Assembly: GCF_051622035.1 (NCBI RefSeq) | Contig: NC_135356.1 | Coordinates: forward strand, 2,480,001 to 2,544,000 | DNA from: Arctopsyche grandis | Taxonomy: Eukaryota; Arthropoda; Insecta; Trichoptera; Hydropsychidae | Direction of reading: 5' to 3' | Length of the DNA: 64,000 nt | Shown here: one piece after another, positions 37,543-46,938 of the stretch | Layout: the number at the start of each line of letters is the position of its first letter | Numbering within the stretch: position 1 is the first letter of the stretch | Notes under the pieces: model-generated | Told to the model about the DNA's origin: nothing | Database searches by the model: none | Seen by the model: only the letters and a program-made list of their open reading frames with translations | Position numbers and translations under genes: made by a program

Positions 37543-37731
37543 TAGACTATAAAAAAGCTTTTGACTTTGTGAACTGGGACTGTCTATATAACTTGTATAA
37601 TGATACAAAATAATACATTTATAACTTGTATAATGATAACTTGTACAATATAACAATGCAGTAGTTCGAATCAACTGGCTAAACTCGACAAATTTTCGAG
37701 TACAACGTGAAGTAAGGCAAGGGTGTATACT
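37543..37731 (+). pseudogene. RTE-like retrotransposon, segment 4 (RT core)
   Basis: Continues in frame from segment 3 with DYKKAFDFVNWDCLY, the catalytic block containing the first conserved aspartate of the palm. It then degrades through repeated AACTTGTATAATGATA and stop codons to FRVQREVRQGCIL, the next conserved RT block. It is interrupted at 37731 by a hAT element. Confidence 0.85.
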
Positions 37732-38763
37732 TAATGTGACCATTTATTTTTATCCTCAAAGCGGGACATCTACCAATTTTTACGTAATAGTATGTGTATT
37801 CAAGAACATGCGTATTTTTTCATAGTTTTTATTTATTAATTAAAAGAACAGGAATGAATAATATAAATATAAAAAAATTATGTTGTTTTATATTTTTCTG
37901 AAGAACAAATTTTCTTAAGTATTACTGGGTTGGCTTTTTAATAAGAATGAAATTATTGGCAGGATTTCTTAAAATTGATTTTAATTAACAACATCACTTT
38001 AAGAACTGCGACTTGCAATTGCGTTTCTTTGACGCTCGACGAACATAATGAATGAATCGATAAAAAATCATTTTTCGACGAGACGACTTTGCTGCGAGTC
38101 GAACCTGCGATCTCAAAAAGCCTCATATAGGTCTAATTGAGTTTCACGGTCTCAACCACGACACCAAACCAGTAATAATAATATTCAACGCTACGAGGTC
38201 AATGATCGTTTGTGTATTATCGGAAAATTTTACATTTTGTTAACTTTAATTAACATTTTGTTAACGTTAACTTTAAGAATTGAAAATTATTACAAATATA
38301 GAATTAAAAAACTATCTATGAGAGTCTACGAATACGTTTTTTAGGTTTATACGAGTATACATATAATAATTTTATACCCATGCGATGATGTTTCATCGGG
38401 CTATTCACTAGTAAGTGAATTTTTATCAAATACTTCTGTATCTTGGTTACAATTAATAAATCCCTTTTGAATCAATATATCCATTACACCTTGAATTTTT
38501 TCCCACGTAGGTATTTTGGTTAAATTCACTCATTCAAATATTTCTAATTTTTCAAAGAACAAAGTCAAAACGATACACACTGTATGCAGATACACTTTGT
38601 ATCAAGCTAGTCAATTTTTTGCACTTTTTTTAATTGCTACCGTGTGTTGCTCTCTTTTTGAAAACGGGACATTTCGACGTCCCGAAGCAGTGCTTGGGGA
38701 CAACGGTACAGGCTACCTAAAAACGGGACGGTCCCGTTCAAAACGCGACGTATGGTCACTTTA
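37732..38763. mobile_element. hAT element E (non-autonomous) with TSD TGTATACT
   Basis: Starts TAATGTGACCAT, ends ATGGTCACTTTA (inverse TAAAGTGACCAT), and is flanked by TGTATACT at 37724-37731 and 38764-38771, a perfect 8-bp duplication. Excising it with one duplication restores the host sequence CAAGGGTGTATACTATCTCC, encoding QGCILSP. The right end contains several GGGAC/GTCCCG palindromes. No transposase was recognised. Confidence 0.88.
38085..38172 (-). repeat. tRNA-derived SINE-like segment inside hAT E
   Basis: The minus strand reads GGTGTCGTGGTTGAGACCG (A-box-like) and about 45 bases later GCAGGTTCGACTCGCAGC (B box GGTTCGACTC). This order and spacing are those of a pol III promoter in a tRNA-related SINE. 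No full cloverleaf is evident. Confidence 0.5.
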
Positions 38764-38771
38764 TGTATACT

Positions 38772-39074
38772 ATCTCCAGACCTATTTATGGAGAGTATAT
38801 AATGCGGAGAGTACTGGTTGGTTGGAAGGGTGGAGTGTCCATCGGTGGTAAAAAAACTATCCAATTTTCGGTATGCGGATGAGACAACGCTCATAGCTAA
38901 TCATCATGAAGAAATGGCCGAACTGATCCGTCGTGTTGAGACAGAGAGTAATGTGCTTGGCCTCCAGATAAACCGCCCCAAAACAAAAATTATGATAATT
39001 GACCCTCAATTATCATAATTTGCTGCAAAACAACAACTGGGCTTGAAATGGTATAGAGCTGGTTGATAATTTTG
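38772..39074 (+). pseudogene. RTE-like retrotransposon, segment 5 (YADD box mutated)
   Basis: Resumes as SPDLFMES, then FRYADETTLIANHHEEMAEL and ETESNVLGLQINRPKTKIM. The invariant YADD motif of reverse transcriptase reads YADE here: the second aspartate codon is GAG. Two stop codons follow before the frame VDNF is cut by hAT F. The element was catalytically dead in this state. Confidence 0.88.
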
Positions 39075-40584
39075 CAGTGGCGGCTCGTGGGTAAGATATC
39101 TGGGGGTGCTGCGGTTGATTAAAAATAAAATAAATGTTTATTTGGATTATATTTTACTATTAACATCAAAATTATCAAAATTAAACATTATGTATTTTAT
39201 TACATTAAAAAATTGATTCTTCTGTCTTTTTTCCTTTCCCTTGAAAAAAGGTCTATCACCTATTCGTTAAATTTTTCACTGTTCATAATCACTTTTTTTC
39301 AATTGACAGCATAGACAAAGCCGTGAATCTTTCCTAAACCATTGTGTTTCTTATATATGTACATATGTCTTTGTTATATTTATTGATGAAAAACACCGTT
39401 CTGGCTCAGAGGTAGTTGAAGTTGTAAGCAGAATTTGAATAAGTTTTGTTATTTCCACACGAACTTTACATAAATTGATTCCAAAACTAAGTTTTAAAAA
39501 TATTAATAAATCATTAATACTATGCATTTCTTTCCTTGAGTAAAACACTTCACTAATTCAGTTTGAAGTTTTTCTTTATCTAGCATTGGATATGATTCAA
39601 CGGTTAGTAGTAGATCTTCCATTGGCATTTTCTTTCAGTACTTTTCATAATTTTCTTTATTAAATAATTTCACAGCTATTAATCGATTAGAAAAAGTACA
39701 TTTCTCTTTGATGTCCTTAATAATAACATCGCACATATTTCTGGCTTCTTGAGACTGAGATGAAGACAATTCGCTATAATAATCTCGTATTTGTATAATG
39801 GCATTAGTAAAGCATTTTGAATAAAAGTTTTCTTTAATTATTACTAGATTGCATTTGGTTGTAAATAATTTCTACATGCGGTATTAATTTGTTAAAAAGT
39901 TCTAACCAAAATAAAAAATTATGTATTCAGTAAATTGGTAGAATCTGTTATTGTTTTATCGGCATTTTCGGAAAAAGATTTAAGGTCTTGAAAATATTGC
40001 CTCAACTTCTCTTGATTTCGATACACTTAATTAACAGTTAGAGCCATGATTCTGTTTCGAAAATAGGTGCAAATATCGCTTTTAAAAAAATTAGTTTGCC
40101 AAATAAATTAGAAGAAATAAAACTGTTACAGTGAGGTTTAGAAGGAAGAGTAGAAATGTAGAAAGTGTAAGAGGTGTAGAAGGAAAGACGAAAGCAGAAG
40201 GAATGAGGAAAAGTGAGAGGTGTCGGGCGCGCGTATCGACGCAAAATACGTCTCGTACAGCCGGGAGTGGCAGTACGAGACCAAGCTTCTAGCGCGAGCT
40301 CCCTCCCCGCGCCCCTCCTTCGCCCACTCAGCATATTCCAACGAGAACCGTACTGCACAAAATCATAAACGATGCCTCACTTTCTGATATTAGTACCGCG
40401 ATGTATGATCATTATTGGATGTATCGGTGTGCGGGCGAGCTTAATATACGCTTAAATAATATTGATATTTTCATATAATATACATACATATGTCCATTTA
40501 TGTATGTATATAATAATATTAAATTTTTCTCAATTTCCTTGGGGGTGCTGCAGTACCGCAGTGCGTATGGACGAGCCGCCACTG
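39075..40584. mobile_element. hAT element F, full length, TSD TAATTTTG
   Basis: Ends are CAGTGGCGGCTCGT and ACGAGCCGCCACTG (14-bp perfect inverted repeats); the flanks TAATTTTG at 39067-39074 and 40585-40592 are a perfect 8-bp duplication. Removing it rejoins the reverse transcriptase reading VDNFV, a stop, then LGSLISNNGG. Subterminal GGGGGTGCTGC occurs near both ends. A transposase remnant lies on the minus strand. An inverted, shortened second copy is at 44817-45557. Confidence 0.92.
39351..39548 (-). pseudogene. hAT transposase C-terminal dimerisation remnant
   Basis: 65 codons on the minus strand containing LTTSTTSEPERCFSSINITK. The T-S-x-x-x-E-R-x-F-S-x-x-x-x-x-K pattern is the signature of the hAT C-terminal dimerisation domain. 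The rest of the transposase is not readable, so element F is a degraded former autonomous copy or a deletion derivative. Confidence 0.7.
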
Positions 40585-40592
40585 TAATTTTG

Positions 40593-41189
40593 TCTAACTG
40601 GGGTCACTCATATCCAACAACGGCGGCAGCGAATTGGAAATACGGCGCCGGATTATATTAGCAAAATCGGCAATGTCACAACGAACGAAGATTTGGAAGA
40701 ATAGAGCCATTACAACTGCTGTCAAAATCCGTCTCGTGAAGAGTCTCGTTTTTTATGTCTGCCTTTATGTAGTCGAGACGTGGACCGTGAAGAAGGCGGA
40801 TAGACGGAGAATAGATGCCTTCGAGATGTGGTCCTGGAGACGGCTATTACGCGTGCCCTGGACCGATAAACGCACAAATGTGTCTATTCTTGAAGAATTA
40901 AAAATTGAGGATAGATTGTCAACAATATGCCTGAAACGTATATTGTTGTTCTTCGGCCACATTGTACGAAGAGGTGAGGAGAGCCTGGAGCGGTTGGTTG
41001 TGGTTAGTAGCGTCGAAGGCAGAAGAGCCAGAGGCAGATGCCCCACATCCCCTTGGACTGACCAAGTATCTGCAGCGACGGGCGCTTCCACGGCAGCGAT
41101 TCTTCGCCTGGCCGAATTTAGAACTGAATAGAGGCAGCTAGTTGACCGGACACTATAGTCACGATCCTCAGTGATGAGGGAACCGATTA
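40593..41189 (+). pseudogene. RTE-like retrotransposon, segment 6 (C-terminal)
   Basis: Begins LGSLISNNGGSELEIRRRI, then KSLVFYVCLYVVETWTVKK and RIDAFEMWSWRRLLRVPWTD, then ILLFFGHIVRR and a basic GRRARGRCPTSPWTDQV, with a stop at 41131. This is the standard C-terminal domain of insect endonuclease-reverse transcriptases (E-x-W-x-x-x-x-x-x-x-R-R-I-x-A-F-E-M-W-x-x-R-R). It is the best-preserved part of the element. Homology ends at about 41189, where hAT B copy 2 begins. Confidence 0.9.
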
Positions 41190-41852
41190 ATCCACACTTT
41201 TAACGGGACACCAAATATATTTTAGAGCGGCACAACCAAACTCTTCATATTTAATTTTTGTTGCCATCAATAATAGCAATATATGTATGTATATCCGGCG
41301 TGGGTTAACTTTTTATATTTTCTATTAATTGTCTAAAAAGTGCTGATATCCTTCCAAACATTGAGCCTCTGTTAATATATTAAACAATGGCAGGTTTCTA
41401 AAAAACAAAAAATGTTTCTTTAACATTAATATTACACTTTGTACCTGCCACAGATGGATTGAATAGTTTACTCAATGTTTGGAGGAATAGATTTGTCTCA
41501 TTTAGTCTTGAGTGCGAGTCTAGTTTTAAGACGCTTTTTTGAGCAGCTTTTTGGATACACAGCTCCAACTGTCTTCTTTTGTTTACAGTAGTAGACAAAA
41601 GCAGTTGCTTGGTTTTGACAGGCAAAACACCGTCTATGGTAAACTCCAAGCTCTGTTTTATCCCCTCAATTTCTTCACATAAGACCCTTATAAATTGTCT
41701 ATTAATTTTATAAATATTATGCAAATTTCACTTTTGTTTGTTATTTTCGCATCTATTCGCATATTTTACGAATTTAGCATCTTTTAGCATCTATTCCGAA
41801 TTTTAGCAACAATTAGGCATTAATAACAAAATGCCCAAAATACGTGTCTCTA
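41190..41852. mobile_element. hAT family B, copy 2 (left end missing)
   Basis: Aligns with 34011-34215 of copy 1 at its start and with copy 3 throughout; ends GCCCAAAATACGTGTCTCTA at 41852. It keeps an internal ~240-bp portion (about 41420-41670) that copy 3 lacks. There is a 108-codon minus-strand frame (41398-41724) with no recognised motif. It directly abuts the 5' limit of the hexamerin remnant region. Confidence 0.75.
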
Positions 41853-41949
41853 GTTATAATAAATTATATAAGTTGTAATTCGATATGTCTAGAATCTCGG
41901 AAAAGCAGAATAAATGTATTACAGGACACATTGTTAAACGCAAAACATT

Positions 41950-44345
41950 ATATTTAATATTTTGCGAGATATTTCTCGAAAGGAAGAAAACTTTCAAATA
42001 TAACTTTCGACAAACATAGGGATGAAGCTGTTGCTCTATTCAATGTCTTCTACTATGCTAAGGATTTCAAAACCTTCTACAAGACCGCTTGCTGGGCCTG
42101 CGAATTCATGAACCACGGAGTCTTTGTCTATTCCTTCACAGTAGCCGTTCTCCACCGTGAGGATTGCCACGGATTCGTCTTGCCAGCACCTTATGAAATT
42201 TACCCCTTCTACTTCGTCAGCAGCGATGTCCTCGCAAAGGCCAATTACATCAAACAACAAGGATACGTTCAAGATCCTAAACTTGCCGAGTTTTATGGTA
42301 TCCAATTCGAAGACAACACCTACACATTCTACGACAACTACACCCAAGGTTATGACTTCTATGATCAAGAACGAAAAGTATCTTACTTCACCAACGACAT
42401 CGGATTGAACTCGTACTACTTCTACTTCCATGCTGACTACCCATTCTAGCAAGGAGGCGAACGATTCGGATTGAACAAGGATAGACGCGGTGAGCTGTAC
42501 TACTTCACTCACCAACAACTTTTGGCTCGTTACTACTTGGAAAGATTGTCCAACGGATTGGGAGAAATCCCTTCATTCAACTGGAAGTACCCAGTCAAGA
42601 CTCAGTACAACCCCAACATGAGATACCCCAACGGATATCCCTTCCCAAGGAGGCAAGAGAACTACTACGTCAACACCGATAACAACCAGTACCTCGTCCA
42701 GGAAGTCGAAGATTATGAAAGACGCATCCGTGATGCCGTTACCCAAGGATTCGTGACTTTGGTGAATATTTAGAATCTGGTGAATTACTTTTAAATCATT
42801 TGAGATAAATTTTAATTTTATTTATTATTTATTTTCAGTTCGATGGAACCAAATTGTTCTTGAAGGACTACAGTGACATTGAAACCCTCGGACGCTTCGT
42901 GCAAAGCAACCCTGACTTTGGAGATATCAGATTCTATGACTACCTCTCTGTCATCGCTAAATTATTGTTAGGTGGTGCTGTCAAACCTTACGACACGTAA
43001 GTTTTTTTGTCTCGCGTTATTATAATGGTTGTGGCTATTTGCAGGTACTATATCTGCGACAGACGCAAAGCCTTCTGCGCATGCGTGTGAACTGTCACTG
43101 TCAACGTGTTTACTGTTAAAATTTTGTTTTAAACTCTTAAAATTTAGTTCGAATTCGTAGAGTAAAACATATAATCCAAATTAGAAATTTATTTGCCTCA
43201 CGTATAATGAACGATTGCTTAAACAAGTAAAGCATACATTAAATGTAAGAAATTATAATCAAATTATAAGAAGTTCACGCGCATGCGCAGAAGGCTTTGC
43301 ACCTGTCGCAGATATAGTACCTGCAAATAGCCAATAATTCGCAGATATAGTACATGCAAATAGCCACAACCTATTATAATTACTAAAATTCCAAAATTTC
43401 TTACTAATATTCTTACTGATATTTTTCAATAGGATTGACTACGTACCATCTGCCCTAGAACAATACCAAACTGCTATGCGCGATCCCGTTTTCTATCAAC
43501 TGTATGTACAAGCGCTTCATGAGCTACTTCTTCCGCTTCAAGCAATACATGCCTTCTTACACCAAGGAAGAATTGTACGTACATTCCAGGCATCAAAGTA
43601 GAACATGTTGAATTCACCCGTTTGAAGACATACTTCGAAAACTTCACGTACGATAACACCAACGGCGTATACATGGACAAACAGGAATTGAGCCAACATA
43701 AGGAGAAATACGTGTTCCAAGCCAGCCAAAAACGTTTGAACCACCAGAAATTCAATGTCAACTACGAAATCAGCTCCGAAAAGGACACAGAAGCTTCCTT
43801 CAGAGTATTCTTCGGACCTAAATACGACAGCTTCGGCCGTCACATCAAGTTGAACGACAACAAGTACAACTTCGTCGAAGTTGACTACTTCGTGTACAAA
43901 CTGAAATCTGGCAAGAACTCTTTCGTTCGCAAGAATACTGAATTCTCCAGCACGCGAGCTCTACAAGAAGGTCCTCACCGGCATCGCTGGCGAGGGAGAG
44001 TTCAAACTGGACCAGAGTGAAGCCCACAGTGGATGGCCACTAAGGTTATTGGTACCCAAAGGCAGACGTGGAGGCATGGTCTACCAATTCTACGTGATCG
44101 TGACTCCATTCAAGCAGGCTAAGGTACGATTCGGCTCCACCTTCCCCTACCAGTACAGCGCTGGTGTTGGCAGCGGATCTCGATACTACGAGGACCTCCC
44201 ATTCGGTTTCCCCTTCGACCGTGAAATCGACGAAACATACTTCTACACACCCAACATGTACTTCGGAGACATGATCGTCTACCACTCAGACTCGTACTCC
44301 AAGAAGAACGATGTTGCCCACCGCTTCGAAACCGAAGAACACTAA
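41950..44345 (+). pseudogene. Arylphorin-type hexamerin pseudogene, 5'-truncated
   Basis: Hexamerins are secreted insect haemolymph storage proteins of the haemocyanin family, made by the fat body. Exon 1 (about 41950-42761) reads LFNVFYYAKDF, VLPAPYEIYPFYF, YFTNDIGLNSYY and LLARYYLERLSNGLGEI; exon 2 is 42839-42996; exon 3 is 43433-44345 with SALEQYQTAMRDPVFYQL, LVPKGRRGG and a natural stop. Introns 42762-42838 and 42997-43432 have GT...AG ends, so this is a DNA-level copy, not a retrocopy. Lesions: TGG to TAG at 42447-42449, length changes shifting frame near 43501 and 43570, and another near 43950. The signal peptide and roughly the first hundred or more residues are missing. High aromatic content (F, Y) fits arylphorin. 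Confidence 0.92.
43027..43371. mobile_element. MITE in hexamerin intron 2, 9-bp TSD
   Basis: The outer arms start GGTTGTGGCTATTTGCA and end in the complementary GCCACAACC; the inverted similarity runs inward through TACTATATCTGCGA to GCGCATGCG (~65 bp). It is flanked by TATTATAAT at 43018-43026 and 43372-43380 (9 bp). A 9-bp duplication would fit a MULE-derived MITE. The right arm contains an extra partial copy of its own end (about 43302-43369). Confidence 0.85.
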
Positions 44346-44426
44346 AAATTCAATTGATTTCTTTTACTTACTTTTAATTCAATCTCTACTAAATTACCAA
44401 CTTGGATACATACAATGAATTTTTAA

Positions 44427-44432
44427 AATAAA
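44427..44432 (+). promoter_or_regulatory. Poly-A signal of hexamerin pseudogene
   Basis: AATAAA 82 bases after the stop codon at 44343-44345, in an AT-rich 3' untranslated region. Confidence 0.7.
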
Positions 44433-44608
44433 GTATGTTTTGAAACCGATCAATATATTTTTATTTTTACATATTTTATGAATTGCAATTATTAATTATA
44501 ATATTTACATTACATATACTTTACAATACATAACATACATACATACATTATTTACAATACATTTGTTAAGTCAGAACTGAAAATCCCCTCTGGAGATGGA
44601 AAGTCTGA

Positions 44609-44727
44609 AATGGCAGTCAGTAATAAAATATTTAAGAGTAACGTTCGATAAAAGAATGAGATGGGCACCTCACATTGAGGGAGCGAAATGCCAGTCGATG
44701 CGGGGTATATCCTCAATATATCCAATA

Positions 44728-44730
<3 letters not shown>
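44609..44730 (+). pseudogene. Jockey-like reverse transcriptase fragment
   Basis: Encodes LRVTFDKRMRWAPHIEGAKC, then SMRGISSIYPIF, nearly the same as the minus-strand fragment at 51728-52230 (LGVTFDKIMRWAPHIEAAKC). L-G-V-x-x-D-x-x-x-x-W-x-x-H-I is the standard motif after the RT core in Jockey-group elements. It is cut on the right by a TA tract. Confidence 0.82.

Positions 44731-44816
<86 letters not shown>
44731..44816. repeat. (TA)n microsatellite
   Basis: Pure TA tract directly between the Jockey fragment and the CAGTGGCGG end of hAT F copy 2. Confidence 0.95.
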
Positions 44817-44819
<3 letters not shown>

Positions 44820-45557
44820 TGGCGGCTCGTCCATACGCACAGCTGTACTACAGCACCCCCAAGGGAATTGAGAAAAATTTAATATTATTATATACGTAAA
44901 TGTATGTATATTATATGAAAATATCAATACTACATATTTAAGCGTGTATTAAGCTCGCCCGCACACCGATACATCCAATAATGATCATATATCGTGGTAC
45001 TAATATCAGAAAGTGAGGCATCGTTTATGATTTTGTGCAGTACGGTTTTCGATGGAAGTGAGCGAAGGGGGGGGCGCGAGGGCAGCTAGAAGCTTGGTCC
45101 GTACTGCACTCCCAACAGTGCTATACACATTTCTTGTTGCGTTCGTGTGCGCGCCGCGCTCTCGACACGCTCCTCACTTTTCCTCATTTCTTCTGCACCT
45201 TTTGTTTTTCTTTCTACACCTCTAACACTTTCTACCTCTCTACACTTCCTTCTACACGTCACTCTAAGTATTTACGATGGTATAAAAATCAAGAGAAGCT
45301 GAGCTAATGTTTTCAAGAACTTAAATATTCTTCCGAAAATACTGATAAAACAATAACAGATTCTACCAATTTACTGAATACAATATTTTATTTTAGTCAG
45401 AACTTTTTCACAAGTTAATGCCGCATGTAGAAATTATTTATAACCAAATGCAATCTAGTAATATCGATGCAATTTCAATTAAAGAAAACTTAAAAAGTTT
45501 AACTAATGTCATTACATATACAAATACGAGAAAAAATAGAAGCCAAAAATATGTGAT
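44817..45557 (-). mobile_element. hAT element F, copy 2 (one end, truncated)
   Basis: Begins CAGTGGCGGCTCGTCCATACG, matching the reverse complement of the right end of the copy at 39075-40584, and follows it inward to the equivalent of about 39730. There are internal deletions. It stops at 45557, where hAT B copy 3 starts without its own left end. The two elements have therefore been joined by a deletion or rearrangement. Confidence 0.82.
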
Positions 45558-46318
45558 CTATTTTTATGAAGAGTTTAATTTTAAATAATAAAAAATTTCG
45601 ATGAATTTTAATAAACTTTATATATTATACATACATACATATGTACATGTATACAATTTAAAGACAACACAACAATTAAAAAATAATAGAAAAATTCAAA
45701 AATGTTTTGGAATTAAAATTATAACGAAAAAAACATGAATATAAAAATACAAAGACAAAAAATATAATTCCAATTAAAATTTATTAAAACTCAACATGGA
45801 GCATATTTCTACAGATTCTTTTTTGAGATTTGTGCGACGATCGGTAACAATTTCATATATTGTACATATTTACTAAAATACCTTTCAGCATCCACACTAT
45901 TGACGGGACACCAAATAGATTTTAGAGCTGCACAACCAAACTCTTCATATTTAATTTTTGTTGCCATCAATAATAGCAATATATATCCGGCGTGGATTAA
46001 CTTTTTATATTCTCTATTAATTGTCTAAAAAGTGCTGATATCCTTCCAAACATTGAGCCTCTGTTAATACATTAAACAATGGCAGGTTTCTAAAAAACAA
46101 AAAATGTTTCTCAATTTCTGCACATAATAAATGGGCAAAGGGATATCAAGACCCTTCTAAATTTTCTATTAATTTTATAAATCTTATGCAAATTTCACTT
46201 TTGTTTGTTATTTTCGCATCGTTTCGCATATTTTACGAATTTAGCATCTTTTAGCATCTATTCCGAATTTTAACATCAACTACGCATTAATAGCAAAATG
46301 CCCAAATACGTGTCTCTA
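45558..46318. mobile_element. hAT family B, copy 3 (right end present)
   Basis: Aligns with copy 1 from its ~100th base (CTATTTTTATGAAGAGTTTAAT) and with copy 2, ending CCCAAATACGTGTCTCTA. It lacks the ~240-bp internal part of copy 2. The 8 bases immediately outside, ATCATCAT (46319-46326), are identical to those outside the left end of copy 1. Confidence 0.78.
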
Positions 46319-46938
46319 ATCATCATTTACAGCCATTCACTATCCACTGTTGTATGAAGGCCTCTCCAATGACATACATATGTACATATGTATGTTTATA
46401 CTAGACTGGAACGCAAAATTTGGATTTCCACGTAATTGTATTTATTAGGGCTGGCATAATTGTCGAGACGTCGAACATTTGGGAATTGAAAAACTTAAAA
46501 TATGCAATTCTAATCACAAATTATTAACTCGCGAGTTAACCTATGTGGATTATACATATGTGTAAATCTAAAGGAACTATTTTATTTTCATTTTGGTATC
46601 ATAAACTAAAAAAAATATAAGAAGTATAAAAAACAAAAACCGGCTATGAGAACATTTTTGAATTTAGAGAGCTAATGTAGGGAAACGCGTGTTAACAGGG
46701 CGAAAACTGACCGTGAACTGATTCTTTGTTTCTTTCATCCCCAGTTTCAAAATTTTCGGTTTTTTTCACCACCACATGTGGGTTGCTATTCAATCTATCT
46801 ACCGGTGTTAAAATAAATACGTGTTTCCCACATGTTTGTCAAATTTGTCACAAGTTTTGCAAATTACGCTAGTGGTAAGAACGACCTGTCATGGGTCTGT
46901 ACTTTTAGTTGTTTTCGGTTTTCCGTACAGTATGGATC

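Noticed and set aside
40038..40358. 106-codon minus-strand frame in hAT F
   Set aside because: Lies in the GC-richer subterminal part of the element, has no transposase motif and is not kept in the second copy at 44817-45557.
33579..41852. hAT B copies 1 and 2 as two halves of one element split by the retrotransposon
   Set aside because: Copies 1 and 2 overlap by about 200 bp of shared sequence, far more than a target-site duplication, so they are separate copies or a tandem duplication.
42036..42518. 160-codon minus-strand frame
   Set aside because: Antisense shadow of hexamerin exon 1; the plus strand has unmistakable hexamerin motifs.
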